Assembly: GCA_013339765.2 (NCBI GenBank)
Contig: CM023454.1
Location: 38,522,950 to 38,586,949, forward strand
Reading direction: 5' to 3'
DNA from: Haemaphysalis longicornis
Lineage: Eukaryota; Arthropoda; Arachnida; Ixodida; Ixodidae
Length of the DNA: 64,000 nucleotides
Part shown: piece by piece, positions 1-12,608 of the stretch
Position numbering within the stretch: position 1 is the first letter of the stretch
Layout: every line of letters begins with the position of its first letter
Translations under genes and position numbers: made by a program
Notes under the pieces: generated by a model
Database searches by the model: none
Seen by the model: only the letters and a program-made list of their open reading frames with translations
What the model was told of the DNA's origin: nothing

Positions 1-394
1 GAGGTGAGCAGCAGAGTTCGTCCGCATTCAATTTTGGAAAAGGTGCCGTGGAGTCGGTGAGTGGTGGCCACAAACATTTATTTCACTGTGTAGGCCAGGC
101 CGGAACTAGTGAGAGGCCATGGCAGGCTATCTTCCAACTACACGGGCGTTTTCGATAACCTCTCGCGCGGCACTGCTGACGCGCCAGTACAAGGACTGCT
201 GATGATGATTGTGGTGATGATGGGGAAGATGATGACGGTGTCGCTACACAGCTTTTGTCGGTTTTTAATATTGATGCAGTCAACCAAGTTATTTTTAGTG
301 ATCATTCTCTTGTCTTGTTTTTTTTCAAAGGGAAACAGAAAAGGTGTGCGAAAAATTTAATTGGCAGTTGTGGAAATGAAATGATAGATTACTA
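1..394. other. No supported feature (left edge)
   Basis: Short open frames on both strands have no recognisable domain and no consistent coding signal. LINE-like coding begins at about 395 in the + frame. The edge may hold unrecognised flanking DNA. Confidence 0.5.
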
Positions 395-2043
395 AAAGAC
401 AACTTTTTGAATAAAGGAATGAAAGGAGATTTTTGTTAGGCGCACAGATGAAATTGAAATTGTGTGGGGAATACGGCGTGATCGTTTCAAGTAAGGCATT
501 GAAATGAAGGCTATTGAACGAGCCGTCTGCATCAAAAGAGTTGAAAGGGAGGAAGAGGACACCCTTCGACGCAATCTCACTTGTAATGTTGACGCTAGAG
601 TGCCAGATGACAGGAATGTTTGGCGGCAATGTTGCACCCTTCAAAAAAACGCTTGAGGTGTTCGAACAAGAACGATAGAGGGCGCAACAATTAGAGCGGG
701 TGTGTAGAGGCTCATTGCAGGGGAGGCGCCAATAAAGCACGCTTTAGAAGATGGGATGCTTTATGTGAAAGCCGACAAAATTGGACAAATAACCTGTCAG
801 GGTGGTGCCAAGCGCGCGGACGAACCGATAAAACGAGACTTCGTGCGGTTTTTCACAGAACTGTTCAGCCCTGTATTTACCGAGTAGATGTTTTTCAGCG
901 AAAGTTTCTTTATTGTTACCGGTGTTGATGACGAGTATAGGCAACTACTCTGACAACCCATTAGTTCAGAAGAAGTCGAAACAGCAATTGACGAATTAAA
1001 AAGGGGAAAGCGCTGGGTCAGGATGGAGTGAATTCGGACTCGTATAGGATGTACAAAAAATATGGTTGCCCCGTTTCTGTTCTTATATTTGAGGAAGCTT
1101 TCAAAAAAGGCGCATTACCAAAAACTTACACACCCACGCATACCTATCTTATTCGAATATTTCAGGATCCACTGAAAAGGCAATCTGTAAAAATAAATGA
1201 CCCACTACTTTAGTCAGCGCTGACTACAAAAGAATAATAAAAATTATCCAAGAGACTTCAGAGTGTAGTCAGTATAATTGTCGGGTCACATCAGACATGT
1301 GGCATAAAGGTCGCAGTATTGTAACAAACATTTCCGTAGCCCGCAATGTCTTGCAGTGCGGTTACTTGTTTTTTCTAAAGTAGTCATGCTACAAGTATAT
1401 TTTGAGAAAGCATTTGATCGCGTTGCTGGTGAAATTTGTTTTTTTTTTAATGATGTACGTTTTGGAGATGTTATTTTAAAGGTCCTTAATATGGCGTAAC
1501 ATGGTTATTTCACGCAGCTGATAATTAACCAAAGTGTGTCCATGTACATTCCAGTCTCGCCATCAGTGAGGCAAGGGTGCGCTGTTTCCCCTTTGTTGTT
1601 TTGTGTTCTCCTTGAATCCTTCTGTTTCAGCAATACAAACGATAGTTACATACGAGGTTTTGTGTTGCATGCAAGCGATGTCAAGGTGCTAACGTATGCT
1701 GATAAGGGGGCCATATTCCACACAGAAGAACCAAGGGTTTGTAGAGCTGCTACAATAACGAAATAACTCGACACCGTGTGTTTTTCAGCGTGTAAACTGG
1801 ACAACCACGCCTGGTGGGCACCTGGGGGTACCGATGGAGTGTTTTTGGGGTAGCATTCAGCACTTGCAGCATTAAACTCAAAGTTTTTGTGATTAACCTA
1901 CAAAGTTGGGGCCCTGCATTGTTCGTCATCACGAGGGACACTGTCTCCAACGTGTCTTTTTTGGCGAAGGTGTTGTGTGTAATACAAGGTATTCATTGTT
2001 CTCGTATTCATGTGGAGAGGTTGATCGTATTTTTGCTTGAGGG
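395..2043 (+). mobile_element. L1/Tx1-like LINE, ORF2 linker and reverse transcriptase, decayed (piece A)
   Basis: Seen: + frame translation, broken by stops and frameshifts, gives a charged linker between endonuclease and RT (about 440-830, for example residues DFVRFFTELFS). An RT N-terminal block follows at about 965-1210 (EEVETAIDELKRGK, then DSYRMYKKYG). RT motif A, FEKAFDRV, lies at about 1404-1427. RQGCAVSPLLF lies at about 1570-1605, and motif C reads YADKGAIF at about 1696, so the second catalytic Asp of YADD is lost. A thumb-like block (about 1900-2030) ends in CSRIHVERL. Known: this order is typical of L1/Tx1-type ORF2. Inferred: a 5'-truncated dead copy that would have encoded the nicking and reverse-transcribing protein. 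The clade could instead be another L1-like lineage. Confidence 0.8.
668..766 (+). repeat. 99-bp direct repeat, copy 1 (inside LINE linker)
   Basis: Seen: this segment of the ORF2 linker recurs at 2052-2150 with only a few mismatches. Here it sits at its expected place between the endonuclease and RT regions. Confidence 0.9.
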
Positions 2044-2051
2044 GTTCGATT

Positions 2052-2150
2052 AAGAACGATAGAGGGCGCAACAATTAGAGCGCGTGTGGAGAGGCTCATT
2101 GCAGGGGAGGCACCAATAAAGCACGCTTTAGAAGATGGGATGCTTTATGT
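2052..2150 (+). repeat. 99-bp direct repeat, copy 2 (out of place, after RT thumb)
   Basis: Seen: near-identical to 668-766 but located between the RT thumb block and the C-terminal block of ORF2. It marks the junction between LINE pieces A and B. It may be the 5' start of a second, internally deleted copy, or a template-switch duplication. Confidence 0.9.
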
Positions 2151-3075
2151 ACACAAGACCACACGAGACGAAGTGCTGTCTTTCGATGAGTGAGACTAGA
2201 AGGGCGCGGGCAGTCGTTTATATACGGTAGGCAATTGTTGATCGTTTAATGCTCTTGACGGATTGAAGCAACCCTTTCTTGCGTAGTTTTTCCAAGTTGA
2301 AATTTTTGCTAATTTGTCGAAGGAGGAATGGCATACAATTAGAGGATATCTGAAAGAGCTAGTTAGCCGTGTTAGATTCCGTTCCTGTTGGTTTTTTTTA
2401 GTATCTCGGAAATGTTTTCAGGAAGGGTCTGTCAAAAAACTGAAGGAAATTCTCTTTCCTGTACCTGTGTACCCAGCACTGTACACTGCATGCGGAAGGC
2501 AGGAAGTTTAGTCCAAGGTGAAAACTAGGGTAATCCCAGGCTCTCTGAAAACCTATTTTTTTTAAATTGCACACCAATACACACCCTGTGATAACATGGA
2601 TGGAAGAGCGAGGTATTTTTGGCTTTGAACAGCTCGTGCATCCTGTGTCAAAAACCTGAAACAACATAGCACGTTTCTATAGTGTGGGATGCCATTTTCT
2701 TTTAAGGCGTTTTCACGCGACCGTAAAGAAAGAGTATGACGTGACGCCCCATAAAATCAGGTTCCTCAGTGTAAATAGCGAAGATGGTGTACCTCATGAT
2801 ATGATTGTAATTTTATAATTGCCTAGTATCTGGCGTTCCCGAGTGGCAGTACGCCATGCTGATGTCTAGCCGCAAACCTTGAGCTAATATTTCAGAAAAC
2901 AAAAACAGAATTATTTGTGTGAAATGTACAAAGTGGAAAATCCTGACGCTGTAATCTTTCCAGTACTTCACATATTGAGCTACGGGCCCATGCCGAGAAG
3001 AAGGAGGCAGATGGTGAACTTACCGAGCACAGTGTTGGGTTTACACCCCGTACTCTCGCTCATTGCAACACGATA
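2052..3075 (+). mobile_element. L1/Tx1-like LINE, ORF2 C-terminal region and 3' end, decayed (piece B)
   Basis: Seen: after the 99-bp repeat, + frames read a C-terminal ORF2 region. A block around 2320-2515 ends YTACGRQEV. A further block at 2515-2740 includes PGSLKTYFF, a relic of the paired Cys/His region (ARASCVKNLKQHS) and FSFKAFSRDRKE. A last block at about 2830-3065 includes SRVAVRHADV and PDAVIFPVL. Stops and frameshifts are frequent. Known: L1/Tx1-like ORF2 proteins end in a cysteine-rich C-terminal domain. Inferred: same family as piece A; whether it is the same insertion is open because of the repeated 99 bp. Confidence 0.7.
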
Positions 3076-6000
3076 GCAAAATGTGACTTCTCGTGTCGCG
3101 GTTCGCTCCAGCCACGGCACGTGTTGCAACCATGTGATCGCCTTGCGCATGCGCTATGAGTTTGTAAAAATAAAGGATGCGCACACCAACGCATAGCGTA
3201 TCACGCCTCCATCTCTGCTGCCAATGCTGTCTCCTCTGTTGGTGGCGAGAGAGACGCAAGAGAATTCATTTTTTAATCAAAAGAGTTTCCAGTCATGTGT
3301 TTCACCAATACAACCCAACCAACCACCATTCATGGATGATTTTTTTCATTAAACATTAGCAATAGGTATCTTTTCTAAGTATGAAAAGCTAAGAGCAAGA
3401 ACATTTCACTTGTCCCTGGTTTCACTCTCTGTTGAGCCACGTGTGTGAATTCAAATGATTTCGCATTAGTATTTGTTGTGCTTGTCGTTTACAACGGTGC
3501 TTTTCACGTACGTTGAAAGGATGGGTTAACACTAACTTGTTTATCGTTTTATTTGCGTAACGCCTTTACATGAGTTCAGATGAAGTTGTACAGTTCGGAG
3601 TTTGTTTTTAAATAAAATAGCCACGCTATTCACCATCACGAGTTTGCTTTTTAGGATTATAAAAAGTGATAAATATATTGTTTTGGACGAGAGAAGGCAT
3701 CGGCCAAACATAGTGTAGAAAGAATTTGACAAAAATTGATTGTATTAACGAATGTAAATCAGATACAACCACACAATAGTTTTTTTAGGGTAATATTGGT
3801 AGCGAAGCCGCATTCACACCATAGGCAAACTTGATACACGCAGAGCGTAGGGATCCGTTAGCTGTAGATCTTTAAATAAAGCATTGTGTTGCTTAAACCA
3901 AGGATGCGGGTTCCATCCTGACTGCGGTGGTTGCTTTTCTGATACAAGCCAAAAGAGAAAGAACCCATGTGTCGAGATGCACACCTTGTAAAAGATCGAC
4001 AGGGGTCACATTTATGCTTTAGCTCTCTACTAAAGCGTGCCTGACAGCCCATGTGCAGATTCCGCTGATTAAACGCTACAATCACTCAATCTGATAGAGT
4101 AAAGAATGAACGTGACTTTTATTGCAGGCGTTTAGCGTGATGAGCGGAAAAACATTGCTCGTAGCCCTGACAAAATAAATTGGTTATGGAAACGTACGGG
4201 CAAATTATGTCGGCCTGTGCTAATGCGTGGTCTACTTTCGGTAAATGTTGGGGCCGCAAAGATCTGCTCCCTTATGTTTTGGCTGCAAACCCCCTCCTTG
4301 GAAATAAATGTGAGTGTGGCTAAACTGTGCTTAGCCGTGCTTAATACTGAACGGTGCTTAGCCCTTTTAAACAACTGTAAAAGTTCGCTCTCATTCAGGA
4401 CGGGGTGCAAATATTAAATTGGTATGTAGTGACTTTTATATTTGCCCCTATGATCAAGTTCTGTCAAACAGCTCAGAGAAGGTTCCGCACACAAACTTTG
4501 GAAAATTCTCTCAACAATTCTGGCAAGATACTCCGGCTCGCCATCATAATTTTGTACATATTCAGGTGAAGTAATTGTTACTTGATTGTTATGGCCGTGT
4601 TTATTTGGGGGTGGGGACTCAGCGTATTACAGGCTTATACTTGGGTGCACGCTCCTTTTTTCTTGTTTCGTTGGCTGTGTCTCCAGTTCGATTGTGTGAA
4701 TATGGTTATGTTGATCGCAATGTTGATTGTGGGCTATCTATTTGGCAAAAAAATGATGAACGGTTTTTATGTCAGGGGGTACTGTCCCGTGTTATAAAAA
4801 ATTGCATTTAATATAAACTGTTTTTGTTAAATATAAATATTTTGGCAATTTCACTGAAAACAAGTTAAGTTAGTATTCTCCCATGGAAATAAACTATAAA
4901 TATCAAATTCATTCTGTTTTGCTGCTATGTTTTAGTTTCCACATTAGAAGGTATTTGACCGGATTTGGAACGCGTTGTATACTCTTGAAGCTTTTTATAA
5001 CCTTACAGGTTTTACAATTCTCTTTTTACTTCTTTCCTAAACACTATAAAAGTACTATAACCGACGCCACAACACTGTTATAATCAAACTGCCCCCTGAG
5101 CAAGCCCAACCCACAGTGAGGGTCGAAATTACCGCATCACCACGGTGCAGGGGTAATTGCAATGCCCCGGCGCGAGTTGTCGCTTTTCTTGACGATGCTT
5201 CACGTGACCTTGTTGTGCGGGATGTTCAACAACTGCTACCCTCCTCAGAGATGCGCCCACCTTTAAACGATAGGTATTTACTAATCAATATAAATGTATA
5301 AAAATTACGGTATTTTTTCACCTTCACCTGCACTTTTTTTTTATTGTGTAGCATACTAGAGCATGACAGCATTAGGTGACGTTGTGTCAGAGCGTCTTAA
5401 GACAAAAGAAGTTACGTCACTTATAGAATTTTCTAAACCACGGAGTGGAACTTGCTAAAATACTCAGTTGAATTCTGAAATATTACTTTGGTAGACGCTG
5501 TGGCTGTGAACAACCATTTTCCAACCTTTCAAGGCAGCGCGATTTTTCTGCAAACGTTGCGGGGCCATGCGGGAGTTTTCAAGGCGAAAGGGGGAGTTTC
5601 ACCCTTGGGGCCAGGCACATGAAACTAGCCACAGTGTACTGCACATTAAGTAGATATTTCGTAAGTTCATTGTATTTCCACAATATAGCACCACACAGTT
5701 TTACCGGTCAGAAGATACAGCTCCCACAGTGAGCAATCATGAATTGCAGGCGACGTTAGCCTATTCTTTACACCGACCCCAAATGGACCATGTGATGCAT
5801 TCTTCTCCAAAGGATCACGCACGGTTTCTTAGGATATATTTTGTTTTGGTAGACTTTTTTGTATACAAAAATGGTAAAAATCACGACAACAAAGTCACGA
5901 CGAAACGACACTTGCCCAGGACCGGCACTATGTCTTTTTTGGTGTACCTCCTGTCTAAATAACATTTCTGTGTTCACGTCTTTTTGTGCTTTTTATCATG

Positions 6001-7507
6001 TCTACCGTGTTCAACAACTAGCCCAAATACCTGCGTAGAACTTTTGCGATAGATTGGTGAACCCCACTGCGATTGCTCAATCCCACTACGTTCTGCTCAA
6101 CACCTTCGCAAAGTTGAACTGCGGCGAAAGAGCGAATTTTGTTGGTTTAGTATGTATGAAATGAACAAGGGTAATTTGTGACAACCTCACTTTGCTATAG
6201 ATAATAGAACGGGGATCTATACTGGGCTTATAAAAAAGCATGTGACCATGACTCATTTTTAAAGGTGCTATATTAAACTCGTTTTCACTTTGGCGCGATA
6301 TTCTTTCCAGCTGCACTTTGGGTCCTCCAAAACATTACGTTATGGTGTTTCTTGCATGATGATCTTGTGAGTACTTTGGATGTTTGTGCAGTAAACCACT
6401 ATGCAGTGAAGCTCGAAAAAGTAGCTTCGCATGTCGAAGTTCAGTCACACCACACCGACCTTTCTCATTAAAACAAAACATGTAAATGTATAAAAATGGT
6501 GCGTTCAGCAGTGAACCCCAAAAGGCCAGGATTGAAAATCTAGAGTCCTATTGGCCCTAAAATCGGGCAGACAACACGCGATACGGCGGTTTCATGCCCT
6601 TTGCACACCATGGGCAACCGTGGTATGCAAAAAGTTCTCGCTCACTGTGAATGCCGTTTTATAGTGTTTGTAGAGCTGTGGGGTGCTAACTCGTAAATTC
6701 AGTTCTGCTTGCCAAAATATTTGAGTCGACAAAAATTGTGTGGAATGCAATTTAGTGGGCACTTTTTCATTAATACGGCAGTTTGAGCCCTCACAGCTGC
6801 TTTGTTTTTGTGAAGAATATAGTGCTCTAAAAACGGGTGAATGGCGCAGGTCATCACAATACCACATCGGCTCTGTAATCCAATGCTGCTTTTAGGAAAT
6901 TTCTGACTGATGGCATCTGCAACTGACATAAATTGTAATCCTACAGAGAAATAAATATTTTTATCCTAAATGCAACAAAAAACTATCTTCAACGTTCTAG
7001 AAGCAAACGTTTTGCATCAATATCCAAGAAACTTCATTGAAGCAGCCATACACAAGATATTGTACTCCATAGACAAGGACTGCTCAGTTTTTTATATTGG
7101 TACCAAACCAATTAAATTTTGAAATCTATAATTTAGGGTATACCCTTACTGTTTTATTGTACTATGATATTAAATAAACTGACAAGGTTTCTGCCAATGC
7201 TGCGGCACTAACGGCGCCTTTATTTACAATGCCAAGGTTAAAATCTGCGTTGGGTGCTCATTGCTGACAGGTACCTGTAATACTCAGGGCACAAAAAGCA
7301 ATAAAAAAGTGAAGTAACGAAAAGGACCACAGCATGAGGCGCTGACATCAACAGTCTTTTAGGGGCTTCGCCCCTACACTCATCCCTCTGTCTTGTGGTC
7401 TCGCACGCAAGCTGATGTATGCTGCAACAACAAAATTAATAAACGAAACGGGCCTACCATCGATGCGACACAATCAAAATAAACAGGCATGAATTGTAGA
7501 TTGGGAC
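3076..7507. other. 4.4 kb without a supported gene
   Basis: Only short open frames occur, all under 95 codons, scattered over six frames. A 71-codon + frame at 4582-4797 is hydrophobic (two possible membrane stretches) but has no family resemblance, and T-rich DNA gives such frames easily. A small perfect stem-loop (stem TAGGGGC/GCCCCTA, loop TTC) lies at 7360-7376. Nothing else was recognised. Confidence 0.5.
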
Positions 7508-10010
7508 TTGTTGAGTCACATAAAATTGAACATCAAGCCCCCACTGCTCTCGTTTCCATCGCCAACCTCGCAACATAAAGAGAGGCACTACACGAATGTC
7601 TCCGCAACTCTACACCAACTCTACAGGCCCTTGCCGATTCCCGACAACCTCAACTCCAAGTTGTCCATATGTGGCAAGAAATCACTAGTCTCCAGAAACG
7701 CCTCTCTAACCATTGCACAATTGAACCCTTCGGAGGAGCATAGCTGCTCTCCACCGCGCCATTCAAAATACACAATCCAGCTCTTTACTCAAAACTTGCT
7801 TTCTGCATGCGAGGATTTCCACTCGCACTTTCATTGTTCAAGGACTTAGGACATTCTCAAACACCAAACTGGCTTCCCTTCCACTCGCTGTACACAATGC
7901 CAACTCGCATACCACATCATAAATCGACGGACTGGTACTGAGGTCGAAGTTTGTGATAACGTTCAGATCAAATACGCTCCGGGTCAACTCACGTAAATTC
8001 ATTCGATTTACTGTGCAGATCCTAACCCCGAGATGATGCACCTAAACGGAATCGGAGATACGCTCTGCTATCAAACCAACAAAAGTAGAATCATCCCCGG
8101 CCACCGACAAAATAAATATTAACCTCCTTCGAAACCTATACGACAACCAGCATCGCAGGCCTGAATACACTTTGCAATGAATGCTTGAAGAAGAGGGAAC
8201 TCCTGCCTCAATGGAAGACAGTGAATACCCTCCTCTTCACCAAACCGGGCGAATAACCCAACATCGATCTCCTCCGGACTGGACTATACAATTAAGATGG
8301 CAACTGGACAAGCTCTTAGAGCACGTCCTTCGCACCCGGCTCAAATCACATCGAAAAGCTCCACCAGCTGCCTCTCCCATCGCTGGGGTTCTGACCCCAG
8401 CTACAAACTCAGGACTGCGTGCTACAACTAAACCTCCACCTACTACACGGTCGACCCAGTTCCTAAAATACTACCTTGCGATCTCTGGCCTCGATTTAAA
8501 ACGGGCGTGCAACTCTATTAGCCACTCGGCAAACCAGGAAGATGTAGCCGTGGCTGAGTGGGTGGTACCGCACACAACTACATTTGTAATTTCCCCACGC
8601 GTCGAACGGTCACACTCACCCTTGGACGATGGACTACATCCCCAATCTACCTTGGTTACAAATGTACCCCCATGACCTTACGAGGCCTACCATCGCTCCT
8701 CGACAAAATCGCCGACTTACACCATACCATCCACGCCGAGGAATACACGTTGTGACTTATTAGAGGACCTGATAACCATATCCAAAATACCCTCCAAATG
8801 TCAACTTCAGTTGTTGAGACGTATGGTCCATGTCGCTGGCTGTACTACTCCCCAGCCAATTTAAGGCTTATTCTATACAGACCTAAAGGAGCCGGTCAAC
8901 AACCACCCTCCCCATGCCCCTGATCCACATCAGTGCATCCAACGGTTGCCTCAACATTCGATGTCTCCGTATACAGGTAAACATATACAATTTAGATACT
9001 CTCCCTGCTCTAGAAAAAAGGGTTTACTAGATTACAAGTCTGATTTTTCGCATAGCAAGCAAACATTAGGGGGGCAAGAAAACCTTAAATATGGCTCGTA
9101 TAAGGTTTGTAATCAGTCGTATACCATACCTTGCCCCTTCCTTAAAATAATAGTCCGCAAAACCCACCAAATTGATTCTGAGATTTCCAAATCATATAAA
9201 CAGTCCCTATGTCTCCGCGTTACCCTCTCAACACACAAACTACTTCACAAGTCCATCTCAATACCCTAGAAAATAAATTATCGAACCCCAATGGTTCTCA
9301 CAAACAAATGGGCTCACGAGGGCTACCCTGGACACCACATTCTACAGAGTCTTGGCCGCCACCATCCCACCGTCTCTGAAATTTGCGTCGAAATTTCCCG
9401 AGACATTCAAAAACAACTGGTTATTCACCTTCTCTCCAAACATATGCACGAAATTTATGACGAGGAAAGGCGCGGACCAAAAGCGGAGGCTTTGGACAAG
9501 CAACACTCCTACCAACAAGCTGCCCACGTAAACGCTCTGGAACACCCAGACAACGAAGTCAAGGCGGCGGTCCCAGTTGATTCATCCTTCCGAACACTAC
9601 CCTCTCTTTCCTTCTCTACTAAAATATGAAAAAAAAGGCAAAGAAGTGGCTTTCGGTCCTGCTAATAATTGTACTCCTTATATTACTACTATAATAGGCG
9701 ACTACAAAAAGGCATTTAAGAATTTCTCCAGCAGGCGAGTTGACCACCAAACTTTCCGGTTACTTCTGCGGGCGCGCCAATTCCTGACACAAAAATATAC
9801 ATCGTTAGAGCTCCGAGCTACTCCGACCTCACAGGATATGAATCGACCCACGAGGCTGCTCAAGACCGGTTCATCTGAGTGCACGGCGATGCTTCAGATG
9901 CAACTCAGCGCTTCTCCCATAGAGACCGTCTCTTGACCTAACTATCGGTACTCGATCCCAACTGACTGCCCAGAGCTCGCGTCTCCCCATTCATGTCCTC
10001 GGTCCGCTGC
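7508..10010 (+). mobile_element. I-clade LINE ORF2 (RT and RNase H), heavily decayed
   Basis: Seen: + strand translation in shifting frames follows an I-clade ORF2 in order. Linker residues ITSLQKRLSNHC lie near 7680. RT N-terminal blocks NECLKKRELLPQWKTVNTL (about 8176-8235) and LLEHVLRTRL (about 8310) follow. Motif A is decayed to LDLKRACNSISHS (about 8490-8530). RRTVTLTLG follows at about 8605, and the motif B-C block GLPSLLDKIADLHHTIHAEE at about 8682-8745, where the YADD site reads HAEE. An RNase H remnant with KAFKNFSSRRVDHQTFRLLLRA lies at about 9705-9775. Known: I-clade LINEs carry RNase H after RT. Inferred: an old, inactive, 5'-truncated insertion. Confidence 0.8.
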
Positions 10011-11805
10011 GGCCATGCTGTAGTATTGCGCCAACTTCAAATTTTTATCTGCTCCCCCAAGGAGCAAAAGCATGTGCGGCTACGCATAAGCTGTCCATCT
10101 CTAGCCGGGTAATTTCTGCTCGGCCGTTGCTCCATCATAGTGTAAAGCCCGTACTCAAAAACGGGCTTTGGCCGTGAGCTGAAAGTTCTCTGGTGTAATC
10201 GGAACAGCTGGTCACCTTTGACCAAAGCATCGCCAAGGAGCCTACAAACACCCTTCGGCCGCCAGACTTTGCCGTCGTCTTGCGGTTCTTTCTTTGGCCG
10301 GCAGTCGTTCAACCTTTAACAACCCACGTCCGTTCAATTTTTAAAGACTACGGCTATTCATCCTTGCTTGGGGGCCAGCTGTTGAACCAGAGCCGCTCAG
10401 CCATGGTTGAACTTTATCCATGCAACATACTCGTCCGGCCGTTCCACTGCATGAGGCATAATCAATGTTGTGCTGCAGCTTTCATCCAGCCGTAGAATGG
10501 GTATAGTCGAGCAGTTTTTACAGCAAAGTGAACAATTTATAACCCCGTAACAGCAATAATTCGTGCTTTTAAGTAAACAATTTAATTCAGCAACTGACAT
10601 GGACTGTTGATTAAAAATGTGGTGCAGTTTTATTTTCTCAATTGCTTCTCCTACAGTGATGCTGCTTACATTTGATGCAACCGCTACTGTGGTCATAGAA
10701 AGAATTCTAATGGAAACTACAGCTTCCATGCTCAGGAGCACGTGCAGCACAAAACAAAAAGAAAAAAACAAGAAGTTACAACCCTGCACAGCTCACACTG
10801 TCGCCAAACTAAGAAACTCTGTTCGAGGCGGGTATTTAGACTGCTTTGTACGGGTATTTAGACTGCTAATGTGCAATGTATCTTGCTTTCAAGGAACCCT
10901 ACAACACTCTTAGAGCAGTGGAAGGAAACCTGCACGGCGCTTAGATTACACTGCCAGGAATGCCTGAGCCAAATATTACACGTGCACGTGAAGCGGTGGG
11001 CGCACATCACTGTGAAAGACGCGGAAAAACCAACCTCATTCTCTTCAATTTTGCTCATTATGCACGCCTGGCATGGCCTAAAAACGTCAATACAGCCATG
11101 GCTGTCCTATTTGCTGTTGCTGGTCAACTTCGTAGCTCATTTCTTGCATTTACTGTTCGTCGGCGCTGTGTACCAACCTCTTCTAAGAGTGAACGTGTAA
11201 GTAAAGTTCTGGGGGTTCTGTTGTGTTTTGAGTGCGCAACGAGTTTCAGTGACCGACTAAATAGTCCCCGTTCAACGAGGTCGTTCGACAACAAACGTTC
11301 AAAACTGTGAAAACGCCCTACCAGACTGAGCGCTTGCTTGCGACTAGGCAGCGATGCCTGCTTTTTTATGGCACCAGACGCGAAATAGACCCCTCCACGT
11401 TGCAAAGAAAAGAAAAAAAACTCCACGGCCTGTGATATAGCGAGGGACCCTAAAGAGAACACCGTGAGCCACACCCCACTCAAGGTTAAAGCGCACAACT
11501 TTCGTGCGTTCAGCCGAGGTTCTCCTGAACTACAAATTGGTTAAACAAAAGAAATAGTTTCCAAAGTAACAGAACCCGAGAAAGCATTAGGAGAGGTTTT
11601 CAGCCAGAAATCAGATAAAAATAAAAACGGGAAAACACTTTTATTGCAAAGCTCAGATTTTAAACAATTCCAGTGTTTCATTTTTTTTCTCAACGGAAGT
11701 TTTATCTCCGGAAAGTTGAGCAGTCGCATAGGGTATTTTGCCTTGTTCAAAGTGGCCCAGCTATCGAAGTCACACGATAGTGCGGTAAAACCGCCCAGCT
11801 GACAG
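10011..11805. other. 1.8 kb without a recognised element
   Basis: This contains a small stem-loop (AGCCCGT/ACGGGCT) at about 10147-10168 and several open frames of 90-130 codons on both strands. The most notable is listed separately (10397-10789). No transposon domain was recognised, though repetitive DNA is likely. Confidence 0.4.
10397..10789 (-). CDS. Unassigned 130-codon ORF with signal-peptide-like start and many cysteines
   Basis: Seen: an uninterrupted ATG-to-stop frame on the - strand. The first 20 or so residues are hydrophobic and could be a signal peptide. The body holds about ten cysteines, several paired (YCCY, LCCKNC). Known: ticks have many small secreted cysteine-rich proteins, but I cannot place this in any named family. 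No promoter, splice site or neighbour supports it, and frames of this length occur by chance in AT-rich DNA. No function is assigned. Confidence 0.15.
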   Translation of the reverse strand: MQGCNFLFFSFCFVLHVLLSMEAVVSIRILSMTTVAVASNVSSITVGEAIEKIKLHHIFNQQSMSVAELNCLLKSTNYCCYGVINCSLCCKNCSTIPILRLDESCSTTLIMPHAVERPDEYVAWIKFNHG

Positions 11806-12608
11806 GTTTTTTTTAGGTGCTTAGCTTTACGCGAAGGCGACCTCTACAGTGAGGTTATGCGCCCAGGGGAACCCATAAACAAGAGGTAATTATTGATTTC
11901 GGAGTCTCAATAACTAAAATTGGCTAATTACCTTTTTAGTGGCTACAGTAACCAGACATATTGGAAAGTTAGACGCAATCACGTTTCGTGGCAGTTTCAA
12001 TTGGCAGAATTCTTCTGGTGTATCCGTAGTCCAAGATACCAAACGGCGAAGTTTAATTGCCGTTCGCATGAATACGCATGCAAGACAGTCTGCACCGGGC
12101 GCACAGCTCCACCCTTCTGTGACGTGTCTGCTGTGTAGAGTTTAGTTCGACGACGGGGTGGAGGCCCAGGAAATTGCGATAGCTGGCCCCCATTCATTCT
12201 TGGCTGGCGGTATTGCAATCTGCAGTATTCGGAACCGCTAACGAAACACAGAACAAAAACGGAGGAGCTATGCGCATCTCTTGACTTCTAGCATGCGTAG
12301 TCTTGCGAACGACAATTACACTTCGCCGTTTCGTATCTCGGACTACGGATGCGCTAGAAGAATTCTGCCAATTGAAACTGCATAGAAACATGATTGCGTA
12401 TAACTTTCCAATACAAACATGCCTGGTTACTGCAGCGGCTAAAAAGGTAATTATTCAATTTTAGGTAGTTAAACCACCTGCATCAATTATTACCTCATAA
12501 TTGTATGTCCCCCTGGGAGCACAACCTCGCTGAAGAGGTGGTCTTCGAGTAAATCTAAGCACCTATTTTAAAAAAAACACGTCCACTTAACCTTGATCAC
12601 CCTGTATA
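11806..12608. repeat. Foldback (long inverted-repeat) element, non-coding
   Basis: Seen: the left arm (11806 to about 12090) matches the reverse complement of the right arm (about 12284-12608) over nearly its whole length with scattered mismatches. Matching landmarks include GGTGCTTAG at 11815 against CTAAGCACC at about 12556, CAATTGGCAGAATTCTTCT at about 11998 against its complement near 12357-12375, and AACGGCGAAG. The spacer is roughly 190 bp. The right end finishes CACCCTGTATA, which resembles TIR ends beginning CAGGGTG; the left end lacks this tip. Short frames inside the arms (11920-12145 and opposite) are shadows. Inferred: a MITE or foldback element mobilised by some DNA transposase; superfamily undetermined. 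Confidence 0.85.

Noticed and set aside
7360..7376. TAGGGGC/GCCCCTA stem-loop as a terminator or RNA element
   Set aside because: No transcription unit ends there, and such short hairpins are common; recorded only as a local structure.
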